Shown piece by piece: positions 1-8,019 of a stretch of 64,000 bases of DNA (positions within the stretch are counted from its first letter, which is position 1; each line of letters starts with the position of its first letter). The stretch spans positions 1,364,001 to 1,428,000 of the forward strand of contig NZ_CP042430.1 in assembly GCF_007970665.1 (NCBI RefSeq), read 5' to 3'. The notes below the pieces were generated by a model. It was not told the origin of the DNA and searched no databases. It worked only from the letters and a program-made list of their open reading frames with translations. Source of the stretch: Baekduia soli (GTDB lineage Bacteria > Actinomycetota > Thermoleophilia > Solirubrobacterales > Solirubrobacteraceae). The position numbers and the translations under genes are program-made.

Positions 1-558
1 CGCGCCCGTCGTGCCCGACGTCCAGACGATCGTCGCCAGGTCGCCCGGACCCACGGCCCGCCAGGAGGCCTCGAAGTCGAAGCCCGCGGGCGCGCCGGGC
101 AGCGCGTCGTCCAGCGCCTCCACGTCGATGAGGTGGTCCAGCACGCCCGGTCCCACACCCCGGCGCACACGCTCGGCGAAGTCGGTCTCGGCGACGGCGA
201 CGCGGCTCCCGGCGCGCTGCACGACGTCGCCGATCTGCTCCGGCGCGGCGGTGGTGTAGATCGACCACGGGACGGCGCCGAGGTGCATGATCGCGGCGTC
301 GAGCACGTTGAACTCGGGGCGGTTGCGCAGCAGGAGCGCCACCGTGTCGCCGGGGCCGACGCCCAGCGCGGCCAGCCCGCCGGCGACGCGCTGCACCCGC
401 GCGCCGTACTGTGCCCACGTGTGCTCCCCGCCGCCTCCGGCGCAGCGCAGCGCCGGCCGGTCCGGGTGCCGCGCGACCGTCGCCTGGAAGAGCGCGCACA
501 GCGAGCGCGGCGGCGGGTCGGTGCCGCGATCGTGCGTCTCCTCGGCCTTGCGCTGCAT
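1..558 (-). CDS. Long-chain acyl-CoA synthetase (AMP-binding), N-terminal half, cut by window edge
   Basis: The gene reads off the left edge; 186 codons are visible, starting at the ATG at 558 behind a strong GAGGAGGGG ribosome site. The protein shows the usual N-terminal fold of AMP-forming acyl-CoA synthetases (TWAQY, GDTVALLLRNRPEF, HLGAVPWSIYTT) and ends inside the P-loop (IVWTSGTTGA, residues 177-186), which in this family binds ATP while the fatty acid is adenylated. The spacing resembles FadD15-type long-chain ligases. It diverges from a TetR gene, with two identical-core palindromes between them, so TetR control by an acyl-CoA or related ligand is likely (inference). The true chain-length specificity cannot be read from this part. 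Confidence 0.9.
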   Translation of the reverse strand, partial: MQRKAEETHDRGTDPPPRSLCALFQATVARHPDRPALRCAGGGGEHTWAQYGARVQRVAGGLAALGVGPGDTVALLLRNRPEFNVLDAAIMHLGAVPWSIYTTAAPEQIGDVVQRAGSRVAVAETDFAERVRRGVGPGVLDHLIDVEALDDALPGAPAGFDFEASWRAVGPGDLATIVWTSGTTGA

Positions 559-605
559 CTCCACGACCCCTCCTCGCCGGTGCGATCGACGAGCCGGACC
601 TGAGG

Positions 606-631
606 CCGTGTCGATCAAACGATCGACACGG
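606..631. promoter_or_regulatory. TetR operator 1, downstream of the acyl-CoA synthetase -10
   Basis: Perfect inverted repeat with 11-base arms and a 4-base centre; core TGTCGATC-N4-GATCGACA. It begins one base after the -10 of the leftward promoter (TTGACA 661-656, 18-base spacer, TACGGT 637-632) and so covers its start point. The same core occurs at 670-699. Confidence 0.8.
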
Positions 632-661
632 ACCGTAGTGGCGCTCCGCGGGAGCTGTCAA
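632..661 (-). promoter_or_regulatory. Promoter of the acyl-CoA synthetase gene
   Basis: Consensus -35 TTGACA (661-656) and -10 TACGGT (637-632), separated by 18 bases, pointing at the leftward gene whose ATG is at 558. The palindromic operator lies at the expected transcription start. Confidence 0.65.
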
Positions 662-669
662 GCGCGGCG

Positions 670-699
670 GCCGGTGTCGATCGGGCGATCGACACCGGC
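670..699. promoter_or_regulatory. TetR operator 2, over the tetR -35 region
   Basis: Perfect inverted repeat with 13-base arms around GGGC; same core as operator 1. It ends 12 bases before the probable tetR -10 hexamer TAGACT (711-716), covering where the -35 would be, which implies autorepression. Confidence 0.8.
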
Positions 700-723
700 G
701 CCGCGCTCCGTAGACTCCGCGGT

Positions 724-1368
724 GTGGCCCGGAAGCGATCGCTGGACGACGGACCCGCGGTGCGCACGCAGATCCTGGACACCGCGGCGCGCCTGTTCTA
801 CGAGCGCGGCTTCAGCGCCACGTCGATCCGCCAGATCGCCGACGCGGTCGGCGTCTCCTCCTCGACGCTGTACCACCACTTCCCCGGCAAGCAGGGCGTG
901 CTGGACGCCGTGCTCACCCGCTTCGCCAACGACTTCGTCGCCACGATGCTGCCCGCGGTGCGCGACCCCGAGGCGTCGCCGACCGAGCGCGTCCGCAACG
1001 CGGTCCACGCGCACATCGCGATCAGCGCGGCGCGCCACGCCGAGCTGCTGCTGGGCCATCCGATCGACCACGCGCTCAGCCCGGCCCAGAAGGAGCGCTG
1101 GCTGCGCGGCAAGCGCGACTACCACGACGCCATGCGCGCCACGGTGGCCGAGGGCGTCGCCTCGGGAGAGTTCCGGGTGGCCGACGTGACGATCGCGACG
1201 CTGGCGATGATGGACATGCTCAACGGCGTGCGCGACTGGTACCGCCCCGACGGCCGGCTGAGCCTCGAGGAGGTCAGCGCCGTCTACGTGGAGCTGGCGC
1301 TGGCGGTCGTCGGCGTGCCGCGCGCCGAGGTCGTCGCGGCGCCGGGTCCAGGGGCAGGCCGGCGCTGA
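724..1368 (+). CDS. TetR/AcrR family transcriptional regulator
   Basis: 214 residues. The N-terminal helix-turn-helix is clear at about residues 12-60 (ILDTAARLFYERGFSATSIRQIADAVGVSSSTLYHHFPGKQGVL), followed by a helical ligand-binding domain. The start is GTG 724; a -10 hexamer TAGACT ends 7 bases before it, so the mRNA is probably leaderless. The two palindromes between this gene and the divergent acyl-CoA synthetase gene are its likely operators, giving control of both the neighbour and itself. A fatty-acid-type effector is inferred from the neighbour only. Confidence 0.9.
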   Translation: MARKRSLDDGPAVRTQILDTAARLFYERGFSATSIRQIADAVGVSSSTLYHHFPGKQGVLDAVLTRFANDFVATMLPAVRDPEASPTERVRNAVHAHIAISAARHAELLLGHPIDHALSPAQKERWLRGKRDYHDAMRATVAEGVASGEFRVADVTIATLAMMDMLNGVRDWYRPDGRLSLEEVSAVYVELALAVVGVPRAEVVAAPGPGAGRR

Positions 1369-1473
1369 CGCGGGTGCCCTGCCCGAGCCGCGGCGATGCC
1401 GGCGAGGCCGCGAGGGAGGCGGCTGGGACGCGGACCGGCAGGGGCGCGGACCGCCGCGGCGAACCCGCAGTCC

Positions 1474-2577
1474 GTGAGGGTCACTCACCGAACGGCCGTG
1501 GTCGCCGCGTGCCTGCTCGCCGCCGTCGGCGCGGTCTGCGTCGCCCTGGCGGCGGGAGGACGCGACGGTCCGGAGGCCGCCCGCGCCGAGCTGCCCATCG
1601 GCCGGCCGCTGACGATCGCGTGGGGCGGCGACACGACGCTGGGCTCGTCGCACGGGCTGCCGCCCCAGCACGGCTGGGCGGTGCTGGCCCCGGTGGCGCG
1701 CGTGCTGCGCGCCGCCGACCTGACGGCCGTCAACCACGAGGGGACGCTCGCGACCGGCGGGTCCTCCAAATGCCCGGGGGGCGACACGGACACGTGCTTC
1801 GCCTTCCGCGCCCCGCCGGCCAACGCTGCGGCGCTGCGGCGCGCCGGCGTCGACGTGGTCAACCTGGCCAACAACCACGCCTTCGACTTCGGCGCGCTGG
1901 GCCTGGGCCAGACCGTCTCGGCGCTGCGTCGTCACGGGGTCACCCCGACGGGTCGCCCGGGGGAGATCGCCTACCGGACGATCGCCGGGGCGCGCGTCGC
2001 GTTCCTGGGCTTCGCGCCCTACCCGTGGGCGTCGCCCATCGCCGACCCGGCCGCGATCGCCGCCTACGTGCGCGACGCCCGCCGGCACGCCAACGTCGTC
2101 GTCGTCTTCGTGCACGCGGGGGCCGAGGGCGCCGGCCAGGAGCACACCCCGGCCGGCCCGGAGACCTACCTCGGCGAGGAGCGCGGCGACGTCCGCGCGT
2201 TCGCCCACGCCGCCGTCGACGCGGGCGCCGACCTGGTCCTGGGCTCGGGGCCGCACGTGCTGCGCGGCATGGAGCTCTACCGCCGCCGGCTCATCGCCTA
2301 CTCGCTGGGCAACCTCGCCGGCTTCCACACCTTCGCCACGGGCGGCACCCTGTCGCTCTCGGGGATCCTGCGCGTCACGGTCACGGCCGACGGCGCGTTC
2401 CTGGCCGGCTCCTTCACGTCGCTGACGCTCGACGGGTCCGACATCCCGCACGTCGACCGGGCGGGCCAGGCTGCCGCGCTGGTCTCCGACCTGGCGCGCG
2501 CGGACTTCGGCGCCGCGGGCCTGGTGGTCGGCGCCGACGGCGGCGTGCGGCTCACGGGGTCCGACCCGCCGCCGTAG
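1474..2577 (+). CDS. CapA/PgsA-family metallophosphatase-like secreted protein
   Basis: About 367 residues from GTG 1474. That start puts a signal anchor directly at the N-terminus (RTAVVAACLLAAVGAVCVALAA); an ATG at 1396 would add 26 basic residues, and neither start has a good ribosome site. The family motifs are all present: WGGDTTLG, NHEGTLA, NLANNHAFDFG, VVVFVHAGAE, GADLVLGSGPHVLRG and IAYSLGN. These belong to the calcineurin-like fold of CapA, the poly-gamma-glutamate synthesis family. The usual HPH is GPH here, so one metal or substrate ligand differs. It probably acts outside the membrane on the cell envelope; no capsule genes are nearby, so the substrate is unknown. Confidence 0.82.
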   Translation: MRVTHRTAVVAACLLAAVGAVCVALAAGGRDGPEAARAELPIGRPLTIAWGGDTTLGSSHGLPPQHGWAVLAPVARVLRAADLTAVNHEGTLATGGSSKCPGGDTDTCFAFRAPPANAAALRRAGVDVVNLANNHAFDFGALGLGQTVSALRRHGVTPTGRPGEIAYRTIAGARVAFLGFAPYPWASPIADPAAIAAYVRDARRHANVVVVFVHAGAEGAGQEHTPAGPETYLGEERGDVRAFAHAAVDAGADLVLGSGPHVLRGMELYRRRLIAYSLGNLAGFHTFATGGTLSLSGILRVTVTADGAFLAGSFTSLTLDGSDIPHVDRAGQAAALVSDLARADFGAAGLVVGADGGVRLTGSDPPP

Positions 2578-2649
2578 GCATCGACCCGGCTGGGGACCGG
2601 CTGGTAGCGTCGGGGTGTCGATCCGACCGACCCGAGGAAGGGCAGCCGC

Positions 2650-3234
2650 ATGAGCCTCATCACCGTCCTGCGCCCCGACAAGCCCGAGGCCGAGCGCGCC
2701 GCCGCGGCCGCGCAGCCCGCGGGGCGGGTGCCCGTCCGCCCGGGGGCCACGCTCCTGCTGATCGACAACGGCAAGTCGCACGCCAAGATCGTGTTGTTGA
2801 TGGTGGCCGAGGAGCTCCGCGGGCGCCTGCCGGAGATCGAGCACGTCGAGGTGTTCAGCAAGACGTCGGCGGCGGTGACGGTGACCGACGACGAGGCGCG
2901 CCGGCTCGCCGAGCAGGCGACGCTCGTCGTCACCGGCCTGGGCGACTGCGGCGCGTGCTCGTCGTGCAGCGTCCTGGACGCCATCACGTTCGAGCGGCTC
3001 GGCGTGCCGGCCACGGCGGTGATCACCGAGCCGTTCGCGGGCCTCGTCGCCGAGTTCGCGATCACCGCGGGCATGCCCGGCCACCACCACGTGACGCTCC
3101 CGCACCCGGTCGCCACGCGGCAGGACGCCGAAGTCCGGGCGCTCGTGGCCGGCGTCGCCGGCGCGATCGTGCAGCAGCTGACCGGCGCGGCGAGCGGTGC
3201 CGAGGCCGCGCCCCGCGAGCTCTCGGCGGCATGA
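2650..3234 (+). CDS. UGSC-family protein, cysteine (non-seleno) version
   Basis: 194 residues, ATG behind GAGGAAGGG (2633-2641). The signature is GLGDCGACSSCSVLDA, with C100, C103 and C106. In the UGSC family as known to me, the position of C100 is often selenocysteine (GDUGSC...S/W.VHDA); here it is cysteine and the serine is alanine. Following residues (FERLGVPATAVITEPF) also fit. A thiol redox role is likely from the motif, but no reaction is established. Its stop overlaps the next ATG (ATGA at 3231), so the NifU-like protein and then the 345-residue protein are translationally coupled to it. Confidence 0.75.
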   Translation: MSLITVLRPDKPEAERAAAAAQPAGRVPVRPGATLLLIDNGKSHAKIVLLMVAEELRGRLPEIEHVEVFSKTSAAVTVTDDEARRLAEQATLVVTGLGDCGACSSCSVLDAITFERLGVPATAVITEPFAGLVAEFAITAGMPGHHHVTLPHPVATRQDAEVRALVAGVAGAIVQQLTGAASGAEAAPRELSAA

Positions 3235-3479
3235 GCGACACCGGCCAGGTGGCCTCCGCGCTGGACGAGTTCCGCCGGACGCTGCGGCTCGACGACGCCG
3301 ACCTGGAGGTCGTCGGCGTCGACGGCGGCACGGTGTCGCTGCGGCTGGTGCTCGGCCCCGAGGCCTGCGAGGAGTGCGTGCTGCCGAAGGACATGCTCGA
3401 GACGGTGCTGCTGCAGCGGCTGCGCCGCGAGGACGACGCGGTCAGCGCGGTCGTCGTCGACGATCCCCGCGTCGCATGA
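3231..3479 (+). CDS. Small NifU-like C-terminal domain protein (CxxC)
   Basis: 82 residues. The pattern LEVVGVDGGTVSLRLVLGPEACEECVLP resembles the NifU C-terminal domain, which uses a CxxC pair (here C46 and C49) to hold an Fe-S cluster. Both ends overlap neighbours by ATGA (3231 and 3476), so the three proteins are probably made in fixed ratio. Likely role: a metal-cluster or thiol carrier for the module (inference). The sequence is short and divergent, so NifU homology is probable, not certain. Confidence 0.65.
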   Translation: MSDTGQVASALDEFRRTLRLDDADLEVVGVDGGTVSLRLVLGPEACEECVLPKDMLETVLLQRLRREDDAVSAVVVDDPRVA

Positions 3480-4513
3480 GCGAGACCCTGCAGCTCGAGG
3501 AGTCCGCGGTCCAGGAGGAGTACTTCGAGCGCGGGTGGACCGACGGCCTGCCGATCGTCCCGCCGACGCCCGAGCGGGTGCAGGCGTTCCTGGCGGCCGC
3601 CCGGCTCGATCCCGACGAGGTGCTGGGCGCGGTCGCGGCCCGCAGCCGGAGCATCTCCGCCCAGGAGACCGCGATCAACGCCGTGATGGCCGGGTGCCGG
3701 CCGGAGTACTTCCCGATCGTGGTCGCCGGCGTCCGGGCGCTGGCCGACCCGGCCTACAACGCCAACGGCGCGCTGACAAGCACGGGCGGGACGGCGATCT
3801 GCACGATCGTCAGCGGCCCGCTGGCCGCGCAGGTCGGCATGAACTCCGCGCACAACGTGCTCGGCCAGGGCAACCGCGCCAACGCCACGATCGGCCGCGC
3901 GCTGCGGCTCGTGGCCCAGAACGTGCTCGGCGCCAAGCCCGGCGCGCTGGACGGCGCGTCGATCGGCAACCCGGGCAAGTACTCGCTGTGCTTCGCGGAG
4001 GCCGAGCCGATCTCGCCGTGGGGGCCGCTGCGCGTCGAGCTGGGCTTCGCGCCGCAGGACACCACGGTCACGATCCTCGCCACTGAGGGCCCGCGCCAGA
4101 TCGCCAACGTGCTGACGGGCGACCCGGAGGCCGTGCTGCGCATCGCGGCCTCCTCGCTGCGCGCCGCGCACACCTACATCGCGGGCAAGGGCGGCCAGGC
4201 CGTCGTCCTGCTGGGGCCCGAGCACGCCGGCGCGGTCCGCGACGCGGGGTGGACGCGCGCGCAGGCCCGCGAGTACCTCGTGCAGCAGACGCGCGTCACC
4301 GCGGAGGAGCTGGCGGCCGGGGGCCAGCCGCTGGAGTCCACCGGCGCGCACACGATGGTCGCCGAGGCCGACGGGCGCTACTCAACGTTCCGTGACCCGG
4401 ACGACATCCTGCTCGTGTGCGCGGGCGGGGCGGGGGCGGGCTGGTCGGCGGTCATCCCGGCCTGGGCGCCGAAGAACAACTCGCTGTCGGTGACCAGGCG
4501 CGTCGAGGTGTAG
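3476..4513 (+). CDS. Conserved protein of the UGSC module, 345 residues
   Basis: Starts in an ATGA overlap with the NifU-like gene. Characteristic stretches are RGWTDGLPIVPPTPERV near residue 20, NANGALTSTGGTAICTIVSGP, NSAHNVLGQGNRANATIGRALRL and GKYSLCFAEAE. No nucleotide- or flavin-binding motif is obvious; C-terminal LLVCAGGAGAGWSAVIPAWAP is glycine-rich. I know this family only as a frequent partner of UGSC-type proteins and cannot assign a reaction. It may be the catalytic part of the module, with the two small cysteine proteins as redox or cluster partners (inference). Confidence 0.7.
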   Translation: MSETLQLEESAVQEEYFERGWTDGLPIVPPTPERVQAFLAAARLDPDEVLGAVAARSRSISAQETAINAVMAGCRPEYFPIVVAGVRALADPAYNANGALTSTGGTAICTIVSGPLAAQVGMNSAHNVLGQGNRANATIGRALRLVAQNVLGAKPGALDGASIGNPGKYSLCFAEAEPISPWGPLRVELGFAPQDTTVTILATEGPRQIANVLTGDPEAVLRIAASSLRAAHTYIAGKGGQAVVLLGPEHAGAVRDAGWTRAQAREYLVQQTRVTAEELAAGGQPLESTGAHTMVAEADGRYSTFRDPDDILLVCAGGAGAGWSAVIPAWAPKNNSLSVTRRVEV

Positions 4514-4517
4514 CGGC

Positions 4518-5279
4518 TCAGGCCAGCGCGACCGTCTCGCCGTCGTCCGGGACCAGGACGTTGCGCACCCCGGCGCGCGCGAGCTCTGAGCGCAGCACCT
4601 CACGCGTGTCGAGGCAGTGGTTGATGGCGTCGGTGTGGACGGCCACGACCGGGACCGACGGGTGCGCGCCGGCGACCGCGGCGACGTCGGCGGCGGTCAT
4701 CGTGATGGGGTCGCCTTCGGTGAAGCGCGCGCCGCCGGCGTTGAGGACGATCGTGGTCGGGTCGTAGGCGCGCAGCGCATCCTCGAACTCGGGACAGCGG
4801 ACGGTGTCGCCGGCCACGTACACGCGCGCGGTGCCGTCGTCCAGGACCACGCCGCTGACCGGGGCGAGCAGGTCCGCCAGCTCGCCGGTGCCGTGCCGGC
4901 CGCCGGTGCGCCGCAGCCCGACGCCGCCGCTGCGCGCGCCGGCGATCGGGCGCACGTCGGGCAGGCCGCGGCCGCGCAGCGTGCCGAGGTCCTCGTCCTG
5001 CCCGAACACGGGGACGCCGGCCTCGCGCAGGTACGCCGTGGCGGCGTCGTCGAGATGGTCGGCGTGCAGGTGCGTGACCACGGCGGCGGTGACCGGCGCG
5101 AGCGTCGCGCGCCACCCTGCGGGCAGGCCGACGAGCGGGTTGCGGCGCGGCGCCGGCGAGTTGGCGATCGGCTCGCGCGCTCCGGCGTCGTCGAGCATCG
5201 GGTCGACGAGGATCCGCTGGTCGCCCATGGCGATCACCACGGTCGCGTGGCGCAGCAGCGTGAGGGTGGGGGCCGGCAT
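4518..5279 (-). CDS. Metallo-beta-lactamase-fold hydrolase (UlaG/RomA-like)
   Basis: 253 residues from ATG 5279. The metal site motif THLHADHLDD matches HxHxDH of the metallo-beta-lactamase superfamily; a second ligand region is YVAGDT, and a third histidine lies in VVAVHTDAINHC. N-terminal ATVVIAMGDQRILVDPML is typical of the UlaG-like branch, which hydrolyses cyclic esters or lactones. It follows the redoxin gene with 5 bases between stop and start, so they form an operon. The convergent UGSC module ends only 4 bases away. Confidence 0.85.
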   Translation of the reverse strand: MPAPTLTLLRHATVVIAMGDQRILVDPMLDDAGAREPIANSPAPRRNPLVGLPAGWRATLAPVTAAVVTHLHADHLDDAATAYLREAGVPVFGQDEDLGTLRGRGLPDVRPIAGARSGGVGLRRTGGRHGTGELADLLAPVSGVVLDDGTARVYVAGDTVRCPEFEDALRAYDPTTIVLNAGGARFTEGDPITMTAADVAAVAGAHPSVPVVAVHTDAINHCLDTREVLRSELARAGVRNVLVPDDGETVALA

Positions 5280-5284
5280 CGGGC

Positions 5285-6514
5285 TCAGCCCTCGGCTCGC
5301 AGCCACGGCGGCGGCGGCGCGATCCCGGGCAGGTCGATCGTCGGGTAGTACAGGTCGGCGCCGAGCGCCTCGCGCGCCCGGTAGTACTCCGGCGCGGTGT
5401 TCAGCGCGCCGATGAGGTCGGGGTCGAGCACCATGCCCTGGCGGCGGTAGGTCCAGTGGCCGGGGTGCAGATCGGCCGCGGCGCGGTAGTAACCCTTGGC
5501 CGCCTCGACGTCCCCGGCGCCGAACAGGTACCACCCGATCCGCGCATGGGCCGCGGCACGCGACTCGGCCTCGCCGGGGCGCCGCCGGCGCCGGCACACC
5601 TCCTCGGGGGCGAGCGCGAACGGGCTGTCGGCGCCGCGGGCGGCCCAGTCGCGCACGGCGTCGACGTAGACCGTGTGGTTGGCCACGAGGCGGTCGACGT
5701 CCTCGTCGGGGATCGCCCACGTCTCGAGGTCGCGGCGGCGCATGTAGTCGCTGTGGCCGGCGGGCTCGGCCGGGCGGACGATCGTGCCCTCCTCGTCGAT
5801 CCAGACCGCGGTGGGGACGTTGACGATCCCGTACAGCGGCCCGAGCACGTGGGCCTCGTCGATGAGGCACGGGTAGGTCGGCGCGGCCTTGGCGTTCCAC
5901 AGGTCCTCGCTCCAGCCCGTCATGCGCCGCAGGATCTCGTCGCGGCCGGCGAGCTCGTCAGGGGTCGGGCGCACCGACGCGCGCACGGCCGCGGCGCCGC
6001 CGGCGTCCATGGCCACGGCGACGATCTGCAGCCCGAGGGGGCGCAGCTCCTCGTGCAGGACCCGCCACACGGGCAGGTCGAGGCTGCAGCCGCAGTAGGA
6101 GCCCCAGGCCAGCAGGAGCACCTTGGTGCCGCGATGGTCCGACAGCGCGTGGAGGGTGCCGTGCAGGTCGGGCAGCGTGAAGTCCGGGGCCTGCGCGGAC
6201 GGTGGCCCGGCGGCGTCGTCCCGCGCGGGGGCGCCGAAGGCCCAGATCGCGTGCTGCTCGTCGCAGGCCACGGGCCGACCGAGGCGCGCGGCGAACGCCG
6301 TGAGGTCGACCCGCCCCGCGGCGTCGCGCCACGAGCCGTCGGCCGGCAGCGGGACGCAGGCCTGGCCGTGGCACAGGCCCTCGGGCTCGAGCGACCACCC
6401 GGTGGCCGCGGCGAGGTCGCCGGGCGCCAGCCACAGCCGGTCGCCGTCGGCCACGGCGGCGGCCTGCACCGGGTCCGCGAGCTCGTACAGGACGGTGACG
6501 CGCGACGTGCCCAT
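5285..6514 (-). CDS. Redoxin-domain protein with C-terminal TPR-like segment
   Basis: 409 residues. A unique N-terminal domain (about 1-100) precedes an AhpC/TSA-redoxin domain beginning APDFTLPDLHGTLHALSDHRGTKVLLLAWGSYCGCS; the CGC in place of CxxC is unusual and leaves the thiol chemistry open. The domain ends with NVPTAVWIDEEGTIVRP. After residue about 310, ARIGWYLFGAGDVEAAKGYYRAAADLHPGHWTYRRQG looks like a TPR pair. Likely a cytoplasmic thiol oxidoreductase or peroxidase-like protein; this group is common next to hydrolases of unknown role. Confidence 0.8.
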   Translation of the reverse strand: MGTSRVTVLYELADPVQAAAVADGDRLWLAPGDLAAATGWSLEPEGLCHGQACVPLPADGSWRDAAGRVDLTAFAARLGRPVACDEQHAIWAFGAPARDDAAGPPSAQAPDFTLPDLHGTLHALSDHRGTKVLLLAWGSYCGCSLDLPVWRVLHEELRPLGLQIVAVAMDAGGAAAVRASVRPTPDELAGRDEILRRMTGWSEDLWNAKAAPTYPCLIDEAHVLGPLYGIVNVPTAVWIDEEGTIVRPAEPAGHSDYMRRRDLETWAIPDEDVDRLVANHTVYVDAVRDWAARGADSPFALAPEEVCRRRRRPGEAESRAAAHARIGWYLFGAGDVEAAKGYYRAAADLHPGHWTYRRQGMVLDPDLIGALNTAPEYYRAREALGADLYYPTIDLPGIAPPPPWLRAEG

Positions 6515-6538
6515 GGCGGCCCGAGCCTACCCCCTGGC

Positions 6539-7210
6539 TCACCGCCGGCCCGCGTGGCGGCGCCGCTCGAGGCCGTCGAGGATGAGGTCGAGGCCCCACG
6601 CGAACTCGACGGCGGGGTCGTAGCCGGTCTCCGGCAGCCGGGTGACGATCTCGGCGAGATGGGGATAGACGTCCAGGAGCGCGGCGTTGGCCTGCGCCCG
6701 GCGCCGTGCGGCCTCGCCGGCCGACTGGGGCGTCTCGAACCCGAGCGTCTTCTCCTGCAGGGCGAAGCCGTAGGTGTAGGCGTCCAGGACCGAGTAGGCG
6801 TGGATCGCAGCCTCGAACGGGAACCCCGCCTCCCGCAGGCAGCCCATGACCGCGTTGTGGTTGTGCAGGTTCGCGGGCCCGGGGGACCGGGTCTCCATGA
6901 TCCCGATGGCCCAGCCGTGGCGCCCGAGCGCGTCGCGCGCCGAGAGCGCCCGCCGGCGTATCTCCGCGCTCCAGTCGCCGCCGATCTCCGGGGCGGCGAT
7001 CTCGGCGAAGACCAGGTCCACCATGCCGTCCAGGAGCTCGTCCTTGCTGGCGACGTGCTTGTACAGCGCCATCGGCACGACGCCCAGCTCCTGGGCCAGC
7101 CGACGCATGCTGAACGCCTCGAGCCCGTCCTGGTCGGCGCGCGCGACGGCGGCCTCGAGCACGCGGGACCGGCTCAAGGGGATGCGGGAGGATGGCGTGC
7201 GTCTCGTCAT
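6539..7210 (-). CDS. TetR/AcrR family regulator of the DUF4389 gene
   Basis: 223 residues from ATG 7210; upstream in-frame codons lie in the operator region. HTH at about residues 20-60 (ALVADQ..., [31 protein letters not shown]), then a TetR_C-type ligand domain ([20 protein letters not shown] at the end). It diverges from the DUF4389 gene; two 17-base GGTGTAC...GTACACC operators sit in the shared intergenic space, one inside the promoter spacer, so it should repress the membrane protein and probably itself. Confidence 0.88.
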   Translation of the reverse strand: MTRRTPSSRIPLSRSRVLEAAVARADQDGLEAFSMRRLAQELGVVPMALYKHVASKDELLDGMVDLVFAEIAAPEIGGDWSAEIRRRALSARDALGRHGWAIGIMETRSPGPANLHNHNAVMGCLREAGFPFEAAIHAYSVLDAYTYGFALQEKTLGFETPQSAGEAARRRAQANAALLDVYPHLAEIVTRLPETGYDPAVEFAWGLDLILDGLERRRHAGRR

Positions 7211-7215
7211 GGCCC

Positions 7216-7245
7216 TTGACAGGTGTACGCCGTACACCCTACAGT
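7216..7245 (+). promoter_or_regulatory. Promoter of the DUF4389 gene
   Basis: TTGACA (7216-7221), 18-base spacer, TACAGT (7240-7245). The spacer is almost exactly the first GGTGTACG/CGTACACC palindrome, so bound repressor would block RNA polymerase. Confidence 0.75.
7222..7238. promoter_or_regulatory. TetR operator A (GGTGTACG-C-CGTACACC)
   Basis: Perfect 8-base arms around a single C, lying between the -35 and -10 of the DUF4389 promoter. A second copy is centred 34 bases downstream. Confidence 0.78.
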
Positions 7246-7255
7246 CTCGACGACA

Positions 7256-7272
7256 GGTGTACACCGTACACC
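7256..7272. promoter_or_regulatory. TetR operator B (GGTGTAC-ACC-GTACACC)
   Basis: Same half-sites as operator A, 7-base perfect arms. It lies just after the predicted start point and before the ribosome site (AAAGGGA) of the DUF4389 gene. Confidence 0.78.
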
Positions 7273-7290
7273 GCAAGCGAAAGGGACCCC

Positions 7291-8007
7291 ATGGGTTCGT
7301 CGGCGTATCCGCTGCAGATCGAAGGCCGGCTCGAAGACGACCTCAGCCGATGGCGGTGGCTCGTCAAGTGGTTGTTGGCGATCCCCCACTTCATCGTGCT
7401 GGCCTTCCTCTGGCTCGCGTTCGTCGTCGCGACGGTCGTGGCGTTCTTCGCGATCCTGGTCACCGGCCGCCACCCGCGGGGGCTGTTCACCTTCAAGGTC
7501 GGCGTGCTGCGCTGGTCCTGGCGCGTGTGCTTCTACACCTACAACGCGCTCGCCACCGACCGCTACCCGCCCTTCACGCTCGCCGACGTCCCGGACTACC
7601 CGGCCCGCCTCGACGTCGCCTACCCGCAGCACCTCTCACGCGGCCTGGTCCTCGTGAAGTGGTGGCTGCTCGCCCTGCCGCAGTACCTCATCGTCGGCGT
7701 GTTCGCCGGCGGCACGGTCGCTGGCCTCAACGCGGCCGGCGACCAGGGCGGATGGACCTCCGGCGGCGGCCTGATCGGCCTGCTCGTGCTCATCTCCGCC
7801 GTCGTCCTGCTGTTCACGGGCCGCTACCCGCGCAGCCTCTTCGACTTCATCATGGGGATGAACCGCTGGGTGTACCGGGTCATCGCCTACGCCGCGCTGA
7901 TGACCGACGCCTACCCGCCGCTGCGCCTGGACATGGGCGGCCCGGAGGGCGAGGCCGGCGCGACCGGGAGCGACGGCATCGCCCCGACGCCGGCGGTGGG
8001 GGTCTGA
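7291..8007 (+). CDS. DUF4389 domain-containing membrane protein
   Basis: 238 residues from ATG 7291 behind AAAGGGA. The protein has two similar halves, each with a W-rich entry ([38 protein letters not shown]), a second membrane span, then [11 protein letters not shown] or [11 protein letters not shown] and RYPPF/AYPPL. This repeat is diagnostic for DUF4389. About four membrane helices are predicted. No function is established for the family. Expression is probably induced when the divergent TetR binds its ligand, which suggests a role in the envelope response to a small molecule. Confidence 0.88.
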   Translation: MGSSAYPLQIEGRLEDDLSRWRWLVKWLLAIPHFIVLAFLWLAFVVATVVAFFAILVTGRHPRGLFTFKVGVLRWSWRVCFYTYNALATDRYPPFTLADVPDYPARLDVAYPQHLSRGLVLVKWWLLALPQYLIVGVFAGGTVAGLNAAGDQGGWTSGGGLIGLLVLISAVVLLFTGRYPRSLFDFIMGMNRWVYRVIAYAALMTDAYPPLRLDMGGPEGEAGATGSDGIAPTPAVGV

Positions 8008-8019
8008 GGGGGCGGCCCG

